Source of the DNA: Pseudomonas sp. R28(2017)
GTDB taxonomy: Bacteria > Pseudomonadota > Gammaproteobacteria > Pseudomonadales > Pseudomonadaceae
NCBI RefSeq assembly: GCF_002112505.1
Contig: NZ_NEHW01000009.1
Span: 1-64,000 of the forward strand
Direction: 5' to 3'
Length of the DNA: 64,000 nucleotides
Positions 1 to 7,457 of this stretch are shown in pieces. The notes under the pieces were generated by a model, which saw only the letters and a list, made by a program, of their open reading frames with translations, had not been told where the DNA came from and did not search any database. The position numbers and the translations under genes are program-made. Positions within the stretch are counted from its first letter, which is position 1, and every line of letters starts with the position of its first letter.

Positions 1-33
1 TCACAAGCACCCACACGAATTGCTTGATTCGAT

Positions 34-45
34 TTGTTAAAGAGC
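34..45 (-). promoter_or_regulatory. boxA antitermination element of the rrn leader
   Basis: Read on the minus strand this is GCTCTTTAACAA, which matches the NusB/NusE-binding boxA consensus of rRNA operons. It lies downstream of all three promoters, as expected for Rho-resistant rRNA transcription. Confidence 0.75.
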
Positions 46-82
46 GTTTGGTTAAGAGCTTTTCGTCTCAACCGAGGCGCGC

Positions 83-110
83 ATTCTACGCTTTCCTCAT
101 TTGCTGTCAA
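83..110 (-). promoter_or_regulatory. rrn promoter proximal to 16S
   Basis: Minus strand: -35 TTGACA (110-105), 16-bp spacer, -10 TAGAAT (88-83), followed by a GC-rich discriminator. It is the closest of the three promoters to the rRNA genes. Confidence 0.8.
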
Positions 111-192
111 GCGTTTATTTTGAAGTTTTTTGCGAGAAACTCGTTTAGCTTCAAACACTTGACTCGCCGCGATCTCTCGTAGCGGGAGGCGA

Positions 193-220
193 ATAATACA
201 GCGTTTAAAACCGCTGTCAA
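193..220 (-). promoter_or_regulatory. rrn promoter, middle
   Basis: Minus strand: -35 TTGACA (220-215), 16-bp spacer, -10 TATTAT (198-193). The 10-mer containing its -35 (CCGCTGTCAA on the plus strand, 211-220) is repeated 22 bp upstream at 233-242 without a matching -10. Confidence 0.8.
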
Positions 221-336
221 CCTTCATCTCAACCGCTGTCAATCATTCGATCGAAGCACTTCCGATACTACCTGAATCGTCCAACTCTTTGAATCTCAAG
301 GAGTTTTCCGTTTCGACTACGTCGGAAGTGGGGCGC

Positions 337-364
337 ATTATAAGGGGATTCGAAAGCGCGTCAA
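337..364 (-). promoter_or_regulatory. rrn promoter, distal
   Basis: Minus strand: -35 TTGACG (364-359), 16-bp spacer, -10 TATAAT (342-337), then a GC-rich GCGCCCC stretch typical of stringently controlled rRNA promoters. Confidence 0.8.
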
Positions 365-397
365 CCCTTAATTTCAACAAACTTCAATATCGCAGAA

Positions 398-431
398 AAG
401 CAAAGCGGGGAGGCCTGGCGGCCTCCCCGCT
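398..431 (-). terminator. Rho-independent terminator of the gcdH-gcoT operon
   Basis: An 11-bp perfect stem (404-414 with 421-431) and a 6-nt loop lie 22 bp after the CoA-transferase stop. On the minus strand the stem is followed by a short T-rich tract. It insulates the rrn promoters from the operon. Confidence 0.8.
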
Positions 432-452
432 CTTTAGCAGCTCCATAAAGGG

Positions 453-1673
453 TCAGAGCACGCCAGCGCTGCGCAAACGCCCTACCGCATCGGCATCCAT
501 CCCCAGCACATCACCCAGCACCGCTTCGGTATGCTCGCCCAGCAGCGGCGGCGCACGCCGGTACTCCACAGGCGTTTCGGACAGCCGAATCGGACTGGCC
601 ACCTGGGGCACGCTTCCAGCCAGCACATGGGGCACGGTTACCGCCAACCCCCGAGCCAGCACCTGTGGATCCTGGAACATCTGCGCCAGATCGTTGATCG
701 GCCCGCATGGCACCCCGGCCGCCTCCAGTTGGCTCACCCATTCGGCAGTGGTCTTGAATACCGTCGCCTGGCGAATCAGCGGAATCAGCTCGGCCCGGTT
801 CGCTACTCGCTGCTTATTAGTAGCGAAGCGCGGGTCATCTGCCCACTGCGGCTGCCCAGCCACCTCGGCGAACTTACGGAACTGGCCATCGTTACCCACG
901 GTAAGGATGAAATCGCCATCCGCCGTCGGGAAGTCCTGGTAAGGGACGATATTGGGGTGAGCATTGCCCAGCCGCCGCGGCGGGTTGCCCGTGGTCAGGT
1001 AGTTCATTGCCTGGTTGGCCAGGCAAGCCACCTGCACATCCAGCAGCGCCATGTCGATGTGCTGACCAACGCCATGCTGATCGCGGTAGGCGAGGGCAGC
1101 CAGAATCGCCACGGTCGAGTACAGCCCGGTAAGAATATCGGTCAGTGCAACGCCCACCTTCACCGGCCCGGCACCTTCCTCCCCATCCGGGCGACCGGTC
1201 AGGCTCATCAGCCCGCCCAGCCCCTGGATCATGAAGTCATAACCCGCGCGCTTCGCGTACGGCCCGGTCTGGCCGAAGCCAGTGATCGAGCAATAGATGA
1301 GCCTGGGATTGATCGCCTTCAGGCTCGGGTAATCCAGCCCATAAGCCGCCAGCCCACCGACCTTGAAGTTTTCGATGACGATATCCGACTTGGCCGCCAG
1401 CTCGCGCACCAGGCGCTGGCCTTCGGGCTGAGTGAAGTCGATGGTCACCGAACGCTTGTTGCGGTTTGCCGAAAGGTAATAGGCCGCCTCGCTGGTGTTC
1501 TCACCCTGGGCATCCTTCAGGAAGGGCGGCCCCCAGGCGCGTGTGTCATCGCCACTGCCCGGGCGTTCGACCTTGATCACGTCAGCACCGAGGTCCGCCA
1601 GGATCTGGCCAGACCAAGGTCCCGCCAGCACACGGGAGAGGTCCAGCACCCGCAGATGAGATAGCGCGCCCAT
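453..1673 (-). CDS. gcoT: Family III CoA-transferase (CaiB/BaiF), glutarate activation
   Basis: This 406-aa protein is a full-length class III CoA-transferase. It has the N-terminal Rossmann half (VLDLSRVLAGPWSGQILADL), the family segment YDFMIQGLGGLMSLTGRPDG, and an Asp in the LTDILTG region near the usual catalytic site. It follows the glutaryl-CoA dehydrogenase gene by 14 bp on the same strand, so the two are one operon. From this context I infer that it makes glutaryl-CoA from glutarate using a CoA donor such as succinyl-CoA, feeding the lysine/5-aminovalerate route. The family assignment is firm. The substrate is inferred from the neighbour and from the P. putida orthologue as I remember it. 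Confidence 0.88.
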   Translation of the reverse strand: MGALSHLRVLDLSRVLAGPWSGQILADLGADVIKVERPGSGDDTRAWGPPFLKDAQGENTSEAAYYLSANRNKRSVTIDFTQPEGQRLVRELAAKSDIVIENFKVGGLAAYGLDYPSLKAINPRLIYCSITGFGQTGPYAKRAGYDFMIQGLGGLMSLTGRPDGEEGAGPVKVGVALTDILTGLYSTVAILAALAYRDQHGVGQHIDMALLDVQVACLANQAMNYLTTGNPPRRLGNAHPNIVPYQDFPTADGDFILTVGNDGQFRKFAEVAGQPQWADDPRFATNKQRVANRAELIPLIRQATVFKTTAEWVSQLEAAGVPCGPINDLAQMFQDPQVLARGLAVTVPHVLAGSVPQVASPIRLSETPVEYRRAPPLLGEHTEAVLGDVLGMDADAVGRLRSAGVL

Positions 1674-1687
1674 GGACTGGCTCCTTA

Positions 1688-2869
1688 TCAGTAGAAGGCC
1701 TGGATGCCGGTCTGGGCACGCCCGAGGATCAGTGCATGCACGTCATGGGTCCCCTCATAGGTGTTGACCACCTCAAGGTTGACCAGGTGGCGCGCGACAC
1801 CGAACTCGTCGGAGATGCCGTTGCCGCCGAGCATGTCACGGGCCATGCGGGCAATGTCCAGGGCCTTGCCGCAGGAGTTGCGCTTCATGATCGAGGTGAT
1901 TTCCACCGCGGCAGTGCCTTCATCCTTCATGCGCCCCAGGCGCAGGCAGCCTTGCAAGGCCAGGGTGATTTCAGTCTGCATGTCGGCCAGTTTCTTCTGG
2001 ATCAGCTGGTTGGCCGCCAACGGGCGACCAAATTGCTGACGGTCCAGGGTGTATTGGCGAGCGGTGTGCCAGCAGGCTTCGGCAGCGCCCAGCGCACCCC
2101 AGGAAATGCCATAGCGCGCCGAGTTCAGGCAGGTGAACGGACCTTTGAGGCCACGCACATCCGGGAAGATGTTCTCTTCAGGGACGAATACGTTGTCCAT
2201 GACGATTTCACCGGTGATCGACGCGCGCAGGCCAACTTTGCCGTGGATCGCCGGAGCACTGAGGCCTTGCCAGCCTTTCTCGAGCACGAAGCCGCGGATA
2301 TCGCCGGCATCATCCTTGGCCCAGACCACGAACACATCGGCGATCGGGCTGTTGGTGATCCACATCTTGCTGCCACTCAGGCGATAGCCGCCATCGACCT
2401 TCCTGGCACGGGTGATCATCGAACCCGGGTCGGAGCCATGGTTAGGCTCGGTCAGGCCAAAGCAGCCAATCCACTCGCCGGAGGCCAGCTTGGGCAGGTA
2501 CTTCTGCTTCTGCGCCTCGGTACCGAACTCATTGATCGGCACCATCACCAGCGAAGACTGCACGCTCATCATCGAACGGTAGCCGGAGTCGATACGCTCC
2601 ACTTCGCGGGCAATCAGGCCGTAGCACACATAGTTCAGGCCGCTGCCGCCGTATTGCTCGGGAATGGTCGCACCGAGCAGGCCCACTTCACCCATCTCGC
2701 GGAAGATCGCCGGGTCGGTCTGTTCGTGGCGGAAGGCCTCCAGCACGCGCGGGGCCAGCTTGTCCTGGGCGAACTGATAAGCGCTGTCACGCACCATGCG
2801 CTCTTCTTCAGTGAGCTGTTGATCCAGCAGCAGCGGGTCGATCCAGTTGAAGCTTGCTTTACCGGCCAT
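1688..2869 (-). CDS. gcdH: Glutaryl-CoA dehydrogenase
   Basis: The 393-aa protein belongs to the acyl-CoA dehydrogenase family and oxidatively decarboxylates glutaryl-CoA to crotonyl-CoA using FAD, the last dedicated step of lysine/glutarate breakdown. Family signatures are GCFGLTEPNHGSDPGSM (FAD/substrate binding) and the C-terminal segment VVNTYEGTHDVHALILGRA. The catalytic Glu is in YEGTHD. I start at the ATG at 2869 (MAGKASFNWIDP), preceded by GAGGA. A longer in-frame extension to 2956 lacks homology-like sequence. First gene of the operon with the downstream CoA-transferase, divergent from the LysR gene. Confidence 0.93.
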   Translation of the reverse strand: MAGKASFNWIDPLLLDQQLTEEERMVRDSAYQFAQDKLAPRVLEAFRHEQTDPAIFREMGEVGLLGATIPEQYGGSGLNYVCYGLIAREVERIDSGYRSMMSVQSSLVMVPINEFGTEAQKQKYLPKLASGEWIGCFGLTEPNHGSDPGSMITRARKVDGGYRLSGSKMWITNSPIADVFVVWAKDDAGDIRGFVLEKGWQGLSAPAIHGKVGLRASITGEIVMDNVFVPEENIFPDVRGLKGPFTCLNSARYGISWGALGAAEACWHTARQYTLDRQQFGRPLAANQLIQKKLADMQTEITLALQGCLRLGRMKDEGTAAVEITSIMKRNSCGKALDIARMARDMLGGNGISDEFGVARHLVNLEVVNTYEGTHDVHALILGRAQTGIQAFY

Positions 2870-2961
2870 GAGCGAAATCCTCGAAATAGGGGAGCGGTTT
2901 CTTGTGCCATTGATCCTAGGCCTGATCCGGCACCACGACAAACGAGGATTGCGCACGTATC

Positions 2962-2978
2962 AGTGATATTTTGTCACT
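2962..2978. promoter_or_regulatory. LysR-type operator between gcdH and gcdR
   Basis: AGTGA-N7-TCACT is an inverted repeat containing the LysR T-N11-A core. It lies in the 162-bp divergent intergenic region, 93 bp from the gcdH start and 54 bp from the regulator start, a usual place for an autoregulating activator site. Confidence 0.6.
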
Positions 2979-3031
2979 CCGAAATACTTGAAATCGCCAT
3001 ATTCATGGCCCTACGAGTGAGGTTGACGTAC

Positions 3032-3958
3032 ATGCGCCGCAAGATCCCCAGCACCACCGCACTGGTCTGCTTCGAAGCGGCCGCACGCCACGAGAGCTTC
3101 ACCAAGGCTGCCCAGGAACTGGCCCTGACCCAGGGCGCCGTCTGTCGCCAGATCGCCGGGCTGGAGGCGTTCCTCAATGTCGAACTGTTCAGGCGCTCAC
3201 GCCGTGGCGTGAAACTGACCGAAGCCGGGCTTTCCTATAGTCGGCAGGTCGCCGCGCAGCTGGATGCGGTGGAGCGCGACACGTTGTCGGTGATGCGCCA
3301 GCAGGGCGCCAACGTGATCGAACTGGCCGTGGTGCCCACCTTCGGCACCCAATGGCTGCTGCCACGGCTCAAGGACTTCCAGCAGCGTCACCCCGAGGTC
3401 ACCGTCAACCTGACTAACCGCACCCGCCCGTTCCTGTTCGCCGACACCCCGTTCGATGCCGCCATCTACTTCGGCGATGCCGACTGGTCCGGTACCCAGT
3501 CCCACCGCCTGATGGGCGAGAACCCCATGCCAGTGTGCAGCCCGGCCTTGCTGGGCGGGCAGGGCATGCTCGACGCCCAGCGCATCGCCAGCCTGCCGCT
3601 GCTGCAGCAGACCACCCGGCCCTACGCCTGGCGCCAGTGGTTCAATGGCCTGGGCCTGAACATCGCCGGGGACATGACAGGCCCGCGCTATGAACTATTC
3701 TCCATGCTGGCCCAGGCGGCCATGCACGAGATGGGCATCGCGCTGATCCCGCCGTTCCTGATCCAGCGGGAACTGGAGGAGGGCAGGCTGGTGGTCGCTA
3801 ACAGGTACGCACTGTCCAGCGACAAGGCCTACTATCTGATGATTCCCGAACGCAAGGTGGAGTCCGCCTCGCTCCGGGCCTTCCGCGACTGGCTGGTGAG
3901 CCAGGCGCACCTCTACACCGCCTCGCACAAAGGCGAAAACGCTGACCTACCCTTGTAG
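3032..3958 (+). CDS. gcdR: LysR-family regulator of glutarate catabolism
   Basis: The 308-aa protein has an N-terminal winged helix-turn-helix (about residues 5-65, ALVCFEAAARHESFTKAAQELALTQGAVCRQI, split here as ALVCFEAAARHESFTKA and AQELALTQGAVCRQI) and a C-terminal periplasmic-binding-protein-like effector domain. It is transcribed divergently from gcdH-gcoT, with a LysR-type inverted repeat between them. This arrangement points to effector-dependent activation of the catabolic operon. The effector (glutarate) comes from the known P. putida GcdR, not from the sequence. I chose the ATG at 3032 because GAGG lies about 10 bp upstream. An in-frame ATG at 3005 would add nine residues. Confidence 0.85.
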   Translation: MRRKIPSTTALVCFEAAARHESFTKAAQELALTQGAVCRQIAGLEAFLNVELFRRSRRGVKLTEAGLSYSRQVAAQLDAVERDTLSVMRQQGANVIELAVVPTFGTQWLLPRLKDFQQRHPEVTVNLTNRTRPFLFADTPFDAAIYFGDADWSGTQSHRLMGENPMPVCSPALLGGQGMLDAQRIASLPLLQQTTRPYAWRQWFNGLGLNIAGDMTGPRYELFSMLAQAAMHEMGIALIPPFLIQRELEEGRLVVANRYALSSDKAYYLMIPERKVESASLRAFRDWLVSQAHLYTASHKGENADLPL

Positions 3959-4369
3959 TCAATTATTTTAAACACCTACAGATATACGTTTTTGTCGCAT
4001 TACAGAAAACTGTTCAGGTGAATCGAAAAACCCCATCGGAGCCGCTAAACACGCGGCTTTCAGAGGGTTTTACGACATTCACGAGCCCATCCGCGAAATC
4101 ATCGCAAAAAATTTCAAATTTTCCCCTAATCTGCCAATAGCCCATGGTTGACGGGCTGCAGCTCATTGCTTGCGACATACGGTCACAGGGTGACTTGTAG
4201 TTTTGACTTCGTTTCGCTCCATAACCGGTTGAAGGCCCCTGGGTTCGTCTGCAAAATGCTTCGCCCGCCCTGGATTCGGCGGGCTCGGCGCTCAACAGCC
4301 GCCCCAGCGCGCCATCCGCAGTGTGCTGGTTTCCATAAAAGACAAAAGGTCACCGCAGGAGAAATAGTC
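3959..4369. other. 411-bp intergenic region upstream of pntAA
   Basis: It holds the gcdR terminator (4026-4072) and must hold the pnt promoter, for which I see no consensus-quality pair. GTCACAGGGTGAC at 4182-4194 is a small palindrome that could be an operator. No small gene is convincing. Confidence 0.5.
4026..4072. terminator. Terminator-like nested hairpin after gcdR
   Basis: An outer stem AAAACCC/GGGTTTT encloses an inner AGCCGC/GCGGCT stem. T-rich tracts on both sides make it potentially bidirectional. It lies 67 bp after the LysR stop. Confidence 0.6.
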
Positions 4370-5491
4370 GTGCACATTGGTGTTCCTCTCGAGACGCAGA
4401 CCGGTGAGACAAGGGTCGCTGCGACCCCGGAAACCATCAAGAAACTGATTGGCCAGGGCCATCAGGTCACCGTCCAACGGGGGGCAGGGCTCAACGCCAG
4501 CATTCCGGACAGTGCCTATGAGGCCGTGGGCGCTTCCCTGGGGAACGCAGCCGATGCCTACGGCGCCCAATTGGTACTCAAGGTGGTCGCTCCCAACGAC
4601 CAGGAACTGGCCCTGATCAACAGTGGCAGCCTCCTGGTGGGCATGCTCAACCCCTTCAACAACGAACTGATCGGCAAGATGGCCGAACGCGGGATTACCG
4701 CTTTCGCCCTGGAGGCCGCGCCTCGCACCTCTCGGGCACAAAGCCTGGATGTGCTGTCGTCGCAGGCCAACATCGCCGGTTACAAGGCCGTGCTGCTGGC
4801 CGCCCATCACTACCCACGCTTCATGCCCATGCTGATGACCGCCGCCGGTACCGTTAAGGCCGCGCGCGTGCTGATCCTCGGGGCGGGCGTTGCCGGCCTG
4901 CAGGCCATTGCCACGGCCAAGCGCCTGGGTGCGGTGATCGAGGCGTCCGACGTACGCCCGGCAGTGAAGGAGCAGATCGAGTCGCTGGGCGCCAAGTTCA
5001 TCGACGTGCCGTACGAGACCGATGAGGAACGTGAATGCGCCGAAGGCGTTGGCGGCTATGCCCGGCCGATGCCGGCCAGCTGGATGCAGCGCCAGGCCCA
5101 GGCAGTGCACGAACGCGCCAAGCAGGCGGATATCGTCATCACCACCGCATTGATCCCTGGCCGCAAGGCACCGACGCTGCTCAGCGCCGAAACCGTGGCA
5201 CAGATGAAACCCGGCTCGGTGGTCATCGACCTGGCGGCAGCCCAGGGCGGCAACTGCCCGCTGACTGTCGCCGACCAGGTGGTACAGGAAAACGGTGTGA
5301 TCATCGTCGGCCCGACCAACCTGCCGGCTCAGGTGGGCGCTGATGCCTCGGCGCTGTATGCGCGCAACCTGCTGGACTTCATGAAGCTGCTGTTCGACAA
5401 GGACGGCGCACTGGTCATCAACCTCGAAGACGACATCGTCGCGGCCTGCCTGATGTGCCGCGATGGCCAGGTCGTCCGCAAGAACGGCTAA
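4370..5491 (+). CDS. pntAA: NAD(P) transhydrogenase subunit alpha, part 1
   Basis: The 373-aa cytoplasmic domain I of the proton-translocating transhydrogenase binds NAD(H) and exchanges hydride with NADP in PntB. The N-terminal alanine-dehydrogenase-like half begins HIGVPLETQTGETRVAATPE. The Rossmann motif VLILGAGVAGLQAIATAKRLGA follows (VLILGAGVAGLQA then IATAKRLGA), and IDLAAAQGGN sits near the C-terminus. I use the GTG at 4370, preceded by AGGAG with 8-bp spacing. Upstream in-frame sequence is not protein-like. First of three genes (pntAA-pntAB-pntB), the split arrangement usual in Pseudomonas. Confidence 0.93.
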   Translation: MHIGVPLETQTGETRVAATPETIKKLIGQGHQVTVQRGAGLNASIPDSAYEAVGASLGNAADAYGAQLVLKVVAPNDQELALINSGSLLVGMLNPFNNELIGKMAERGITAFALEAAPRTSRAQSLDVLSSQANIAGYKAVLLAAHHYPRFMPMLMTAAGTVKAARVLILGAGVAGLQAIATAKRLGAVIEASDVRPAVKEQIESLGAKFIDVPYETDEERECAEGVGGYARPMPASWMQRQAQAVHERAKQADIVITTALIPGRKAPTLLSAETVAQMKPGSVVIDLAAAQGGNCPLTVADQVVQENGVIIVGPTNLPAQVGADASALYARNLLDFMKLLFDKDGALVINLEDDIVAACLMCRDGQVVRKNG

Positions 5492-5502
5492 GGAGCACGA
5501 CA

Positions 5503-5817
5503 ATGGAAGACATGCTGATTTCCCATGGCATCTACAACCTGATCATCTTCGTGCTGGCCATCTATGTGGGCTACCACGTGGTGTGGAACGTCACCCCGGC
5601 GCTGCATACCCCGTTGATGGCGGTCACCAACGCCATCTCGGCGATCGTCATCGTCGGTGCCATGCTGGCGGCGGCCCTGACCGTCACCCCGGCTGGCAAG
5701 CTGATGGGCACCCTGGCGGTGGCCCTGGCTGCGGTCAACGTGTTCGGTGGCTTCCTGGTCACCCGCCGCATGCTTGAGATGTTCAAGAAGAAAACCAAGA
5801 ACGAGGCGCAGAAGTAA
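5503..5817 (+). CDS. pntAB: NAD(P) transhydrogenase subunit alpha, part 2 (membrane)
   Basis: This 104-aa membrane subunit carries three to four predicted helices (ISHGIYNLIIFVLAIYVGYHVV; LMAVTNAISAIVIVGAMLAAAL, each shown here in part; LMGTLAVALAAVNVFGGFLVT) and a basic C-terminal tail. Together with the N-terminal helices of PntB it forms the proton channel. It starts 11 bp after pntAA with AAGGAG in front of the ATG at 5503. Confidence 0.92.
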   Translation: MEDMLISHGIYNLIIFVLAIYVGYHVVWNVTPALHTPLMAVTNAISAIVIVGAMLAAALTVTPAGKLMGTLAVALAAVNVFGGFLVTRRMLEMFKKKTKNEAQK

Positions 5818-5819
5818 GC

Positions 5820-7271
5820 ATGAGCATGAATCTGGTAACGCTCCTCTACCTCGTCGCCTCGGTGTGCTTCATCCAGGCGCTCAAGGGCCTGTCGCACCCG
5901 ACCACTTCGCGGCGCGGCAACCTGTTCGGCATGATCGGCATGGGGCTCGCTATTCTCACTACGGTTGGCCTCATCTATAAGCTTGGGGCCCTCTCTGTTG
6001 GTAACGGCGGGGCGACTGCCGGCATCGGCTACGTGATCGTCGGCCTGCTGGTCGGCGGTACCGCCGGTTCGATCATGGCCAAGCGCGTCGAGATGACCAA
6101 GATGCCTGAGCTGGTCGCCTTCATGCACAGCATGATCGGCCTGGCTGCGGTGTTCATCGCCATCGCTGCCGTGCTGGAGCCGCAGTCGATGGGCATCGTT
6201 GCTGCCATCAGTGACCCGATCCCCACCGGCAACCGCCTGGAACTGTTCCTGGGTGCGGCCATTGGCGCCATCACCTTCTCCGGTTCGGTGATCGCCTTCG
6301 GCAAGCTGTCGGGCAAGTACAAGTTCCGCCTGTTCCAGGGCGCACCGGTACAGTTTGCCGGCCAGCACAAGTTGAACCTGATCCTCGGCCTGACCACCAT
6401 CGCCCTGGGCCTGCTGTTCACCTTCACCGGCCACTACAGTGCCTTCACCCTGATGCTGGTCCTGGCCTTCATCATGGGTGTGCTGATCATTATCCCGATC
6501 GGTGGCGCCGACATGCCAGTGGTGGTGTCGATGCTCAACAGCTACTCGGGCTGGGCGGCGGCTGGTATCGGTTTCTCGCTGAACAACTCGATGCTGATCA
6601 TCGCAGGCTCCCTGGTGGGTTCGTCCGGTGCCATCCTCTCGTACATCATGTGCAAGGCGATGAACCGTTCGTTCTTCAACGTCATCCTCGGTGGCTTTGG
6701 CGGCGATACCGATGCCGGCGCGGCGCAAGGTTCGAAAGAGCAGCGCCCGGTGAAGTCCGGCTCGGCCGACGACGCTACCTTCCTGCTGAGCAACGCTGAC
6801 AGCGTGATCATCGTCCCGGGCTACGGCCTGGCGGTGGCCCGTGCCCAGCACGCGCTCAAGGAGTTGACCGAGAAACTGACCCACAACGGTGTGACCGTGA
6901 AGTACGCGATCCACCCGGTGGCGGGGCGCATGCCCGGGCACATGAACGTCCTGCTGGCCGAAGCCGAAGTGCCGTACGACCAGGTGTTCGAGATGGAAGA
7001 CATCAACGCCGAATTCGGCCAGGCTGACGTGGTGCTGGTGCTGGGCGCCAACGACGTGGTCAACCCGGCGGCGAAGAACGATCCGAAGTCGCCGATCGCC
7101 GGCATGCCGATCCTCGAGGCGTTCAAGGCCAAGACCATCATCGTCAACAAGCGCTCGATGGCCAGCGGCTATGCCGGCCTGGACAACGAACTGTTCTACC
7201 TGGACAAGACCATGATGGTGTTCGGTGACGCGAAGAAGGTCATCGAAGACATGGTCAAAGCAGTGGAGTGA
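5820..7271 (+). CDS. pntB: NAD(P) transhydrogenase subunit beta
   Basis: The 483-aa protein has about nine membrane helices in its first 290 residues, forming the proton path. The C-terminal NADP(H)-binding domain III contains SVIIVPGYGLAVARAQHAL and the GRMPGHMNVLLAEA segment. It completes the enzyme that makes NADPH from NADH using the proton gradient. The start codon is 2 bp after pntAB and a second ATG follows at 5826, so the exact start is uncertain by two residues. Confidence 0.93.
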   Translation: MSMNLVTLLYLVASVCFIQALKGLSHPTTSRRGNLFGMIGMGLAILTTVGLIYKLGALSVGNGGATAGIGYVIVGLLVGGTAGSIMAKRVEMTKMPELVAFMHSMIGLAAVFIAIAAVLEPQSMGIVAAISDPIPTGNRLELFLGAAIGAITFSGSVIAFGKLSGKYKFRLFQGAPVQFAGQHKLNLILGLTTIALGLLFTFTGHYSAFTLMLVLAFIMGVLIIIPIGGADMPVVVSMLNSYSGWAAAGIGFSLNNSMLIIAGSLVGSSGAILSYIMCKAMNRSFFNVILGGFGGDTDAGAAQGSKEQRPVKSGSADDATFLLSNADSVIIVPGYGLAVARAQHALKELTEKLTHNGVTVKYAIHPVAGRMPGHMNVLLAEAEVPYDQVFEMEDINAEFGQADVVLVLGANDVVNPAAKNDPKSPIAGMPILEAFKAKTIIVNKRSMASGYAGLDNELFYLDKTMMVFGDAKKVIEDMVKAVE

Positions 7272-7303
7272 CAGCGGCTGCTGCAAACCCGCTGATATAA
7301 AGG

Positions 7304-7338
7304 AAGCCCCGGTCAGAATCTGCCGGGGCTTTTCTTTT
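7304..7338 (+). terminator. Rho-independent terminator of the pnt operon
   Basis: A 9-bp stem AAGCCCCGG/CCGGGGCTT with a 10-nt loop is followed by TTTCTTTT, 33 bp after the pntB stop. Confidence 0.88.
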
Positions 7339-7339
7339 G

Positions 7340-7353
7340 TTGATCCGGATCAA
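7340..7353. promoter_or_regulatory. Anr/FNR box upstream of the CoA-transferase gene
   Basis: TTGATCCGGATCAA fits the TTGAT-N4-ATCAA consensus at every defined position and sits inside a 16-bp palindrome (7339-7354). Its centre is 111 bp before the start codon at 7458. If it activates from -41.5, transcription would start near 7388. Confidence 0.7.
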
Positions 7354-7377
7354 CGGCTCTATTTCAAGGCTTCTCAT

Positions 7378-7391
7378 ACGACCATGGTCGT
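7378..7391. promoter_or_regulatory. Perfect 14-bp palindrome in the CoA-transferase promoter region
   Basis: ACGACCATGGTCGT is a perfect palindrome 24 bp downstream of the Anr box, at or near the expected transcription start. It could be a repressor operator. No known consensus was recognised. Confidence 0.4.
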
Positions 7392-7457
7392 GGGACGGCA
7401 ATGGGCGAAATCTCTAGACTGCGCTGCAGTAGTTTCAGTAGCCCGAGATAACAATCC

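Larger units (their letters stand above)
1..365 (-). other. Leader of an rRNA operon; 16S gene lies beyond the left edge
   Basis: No protein gene is credible here. On the minus strand the region carries three promoters, each with a TTGACA-type -35, a 16-bp spacer and a TATAAT-type -10. They are followed by an antitermination boxA, GCTCTTTAACAA, at 45-34 (minus). Tandem strong promoters plus boxA is the layout of a ribosomal RNA operon leader, so the 16S rRNA gene should start just left of the window. A tRNA or ribosomal-protein operon is less likely because of the boxA. Confidence 0.8.

Noticed and set aside
1736..3031. N-terminal extension joining the gcdH antisense frame to the LysR protein
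   Set aside because: Only the part from 3032 matches LysR proteins; the upstream part is the shadow of gcdH and its promoter.
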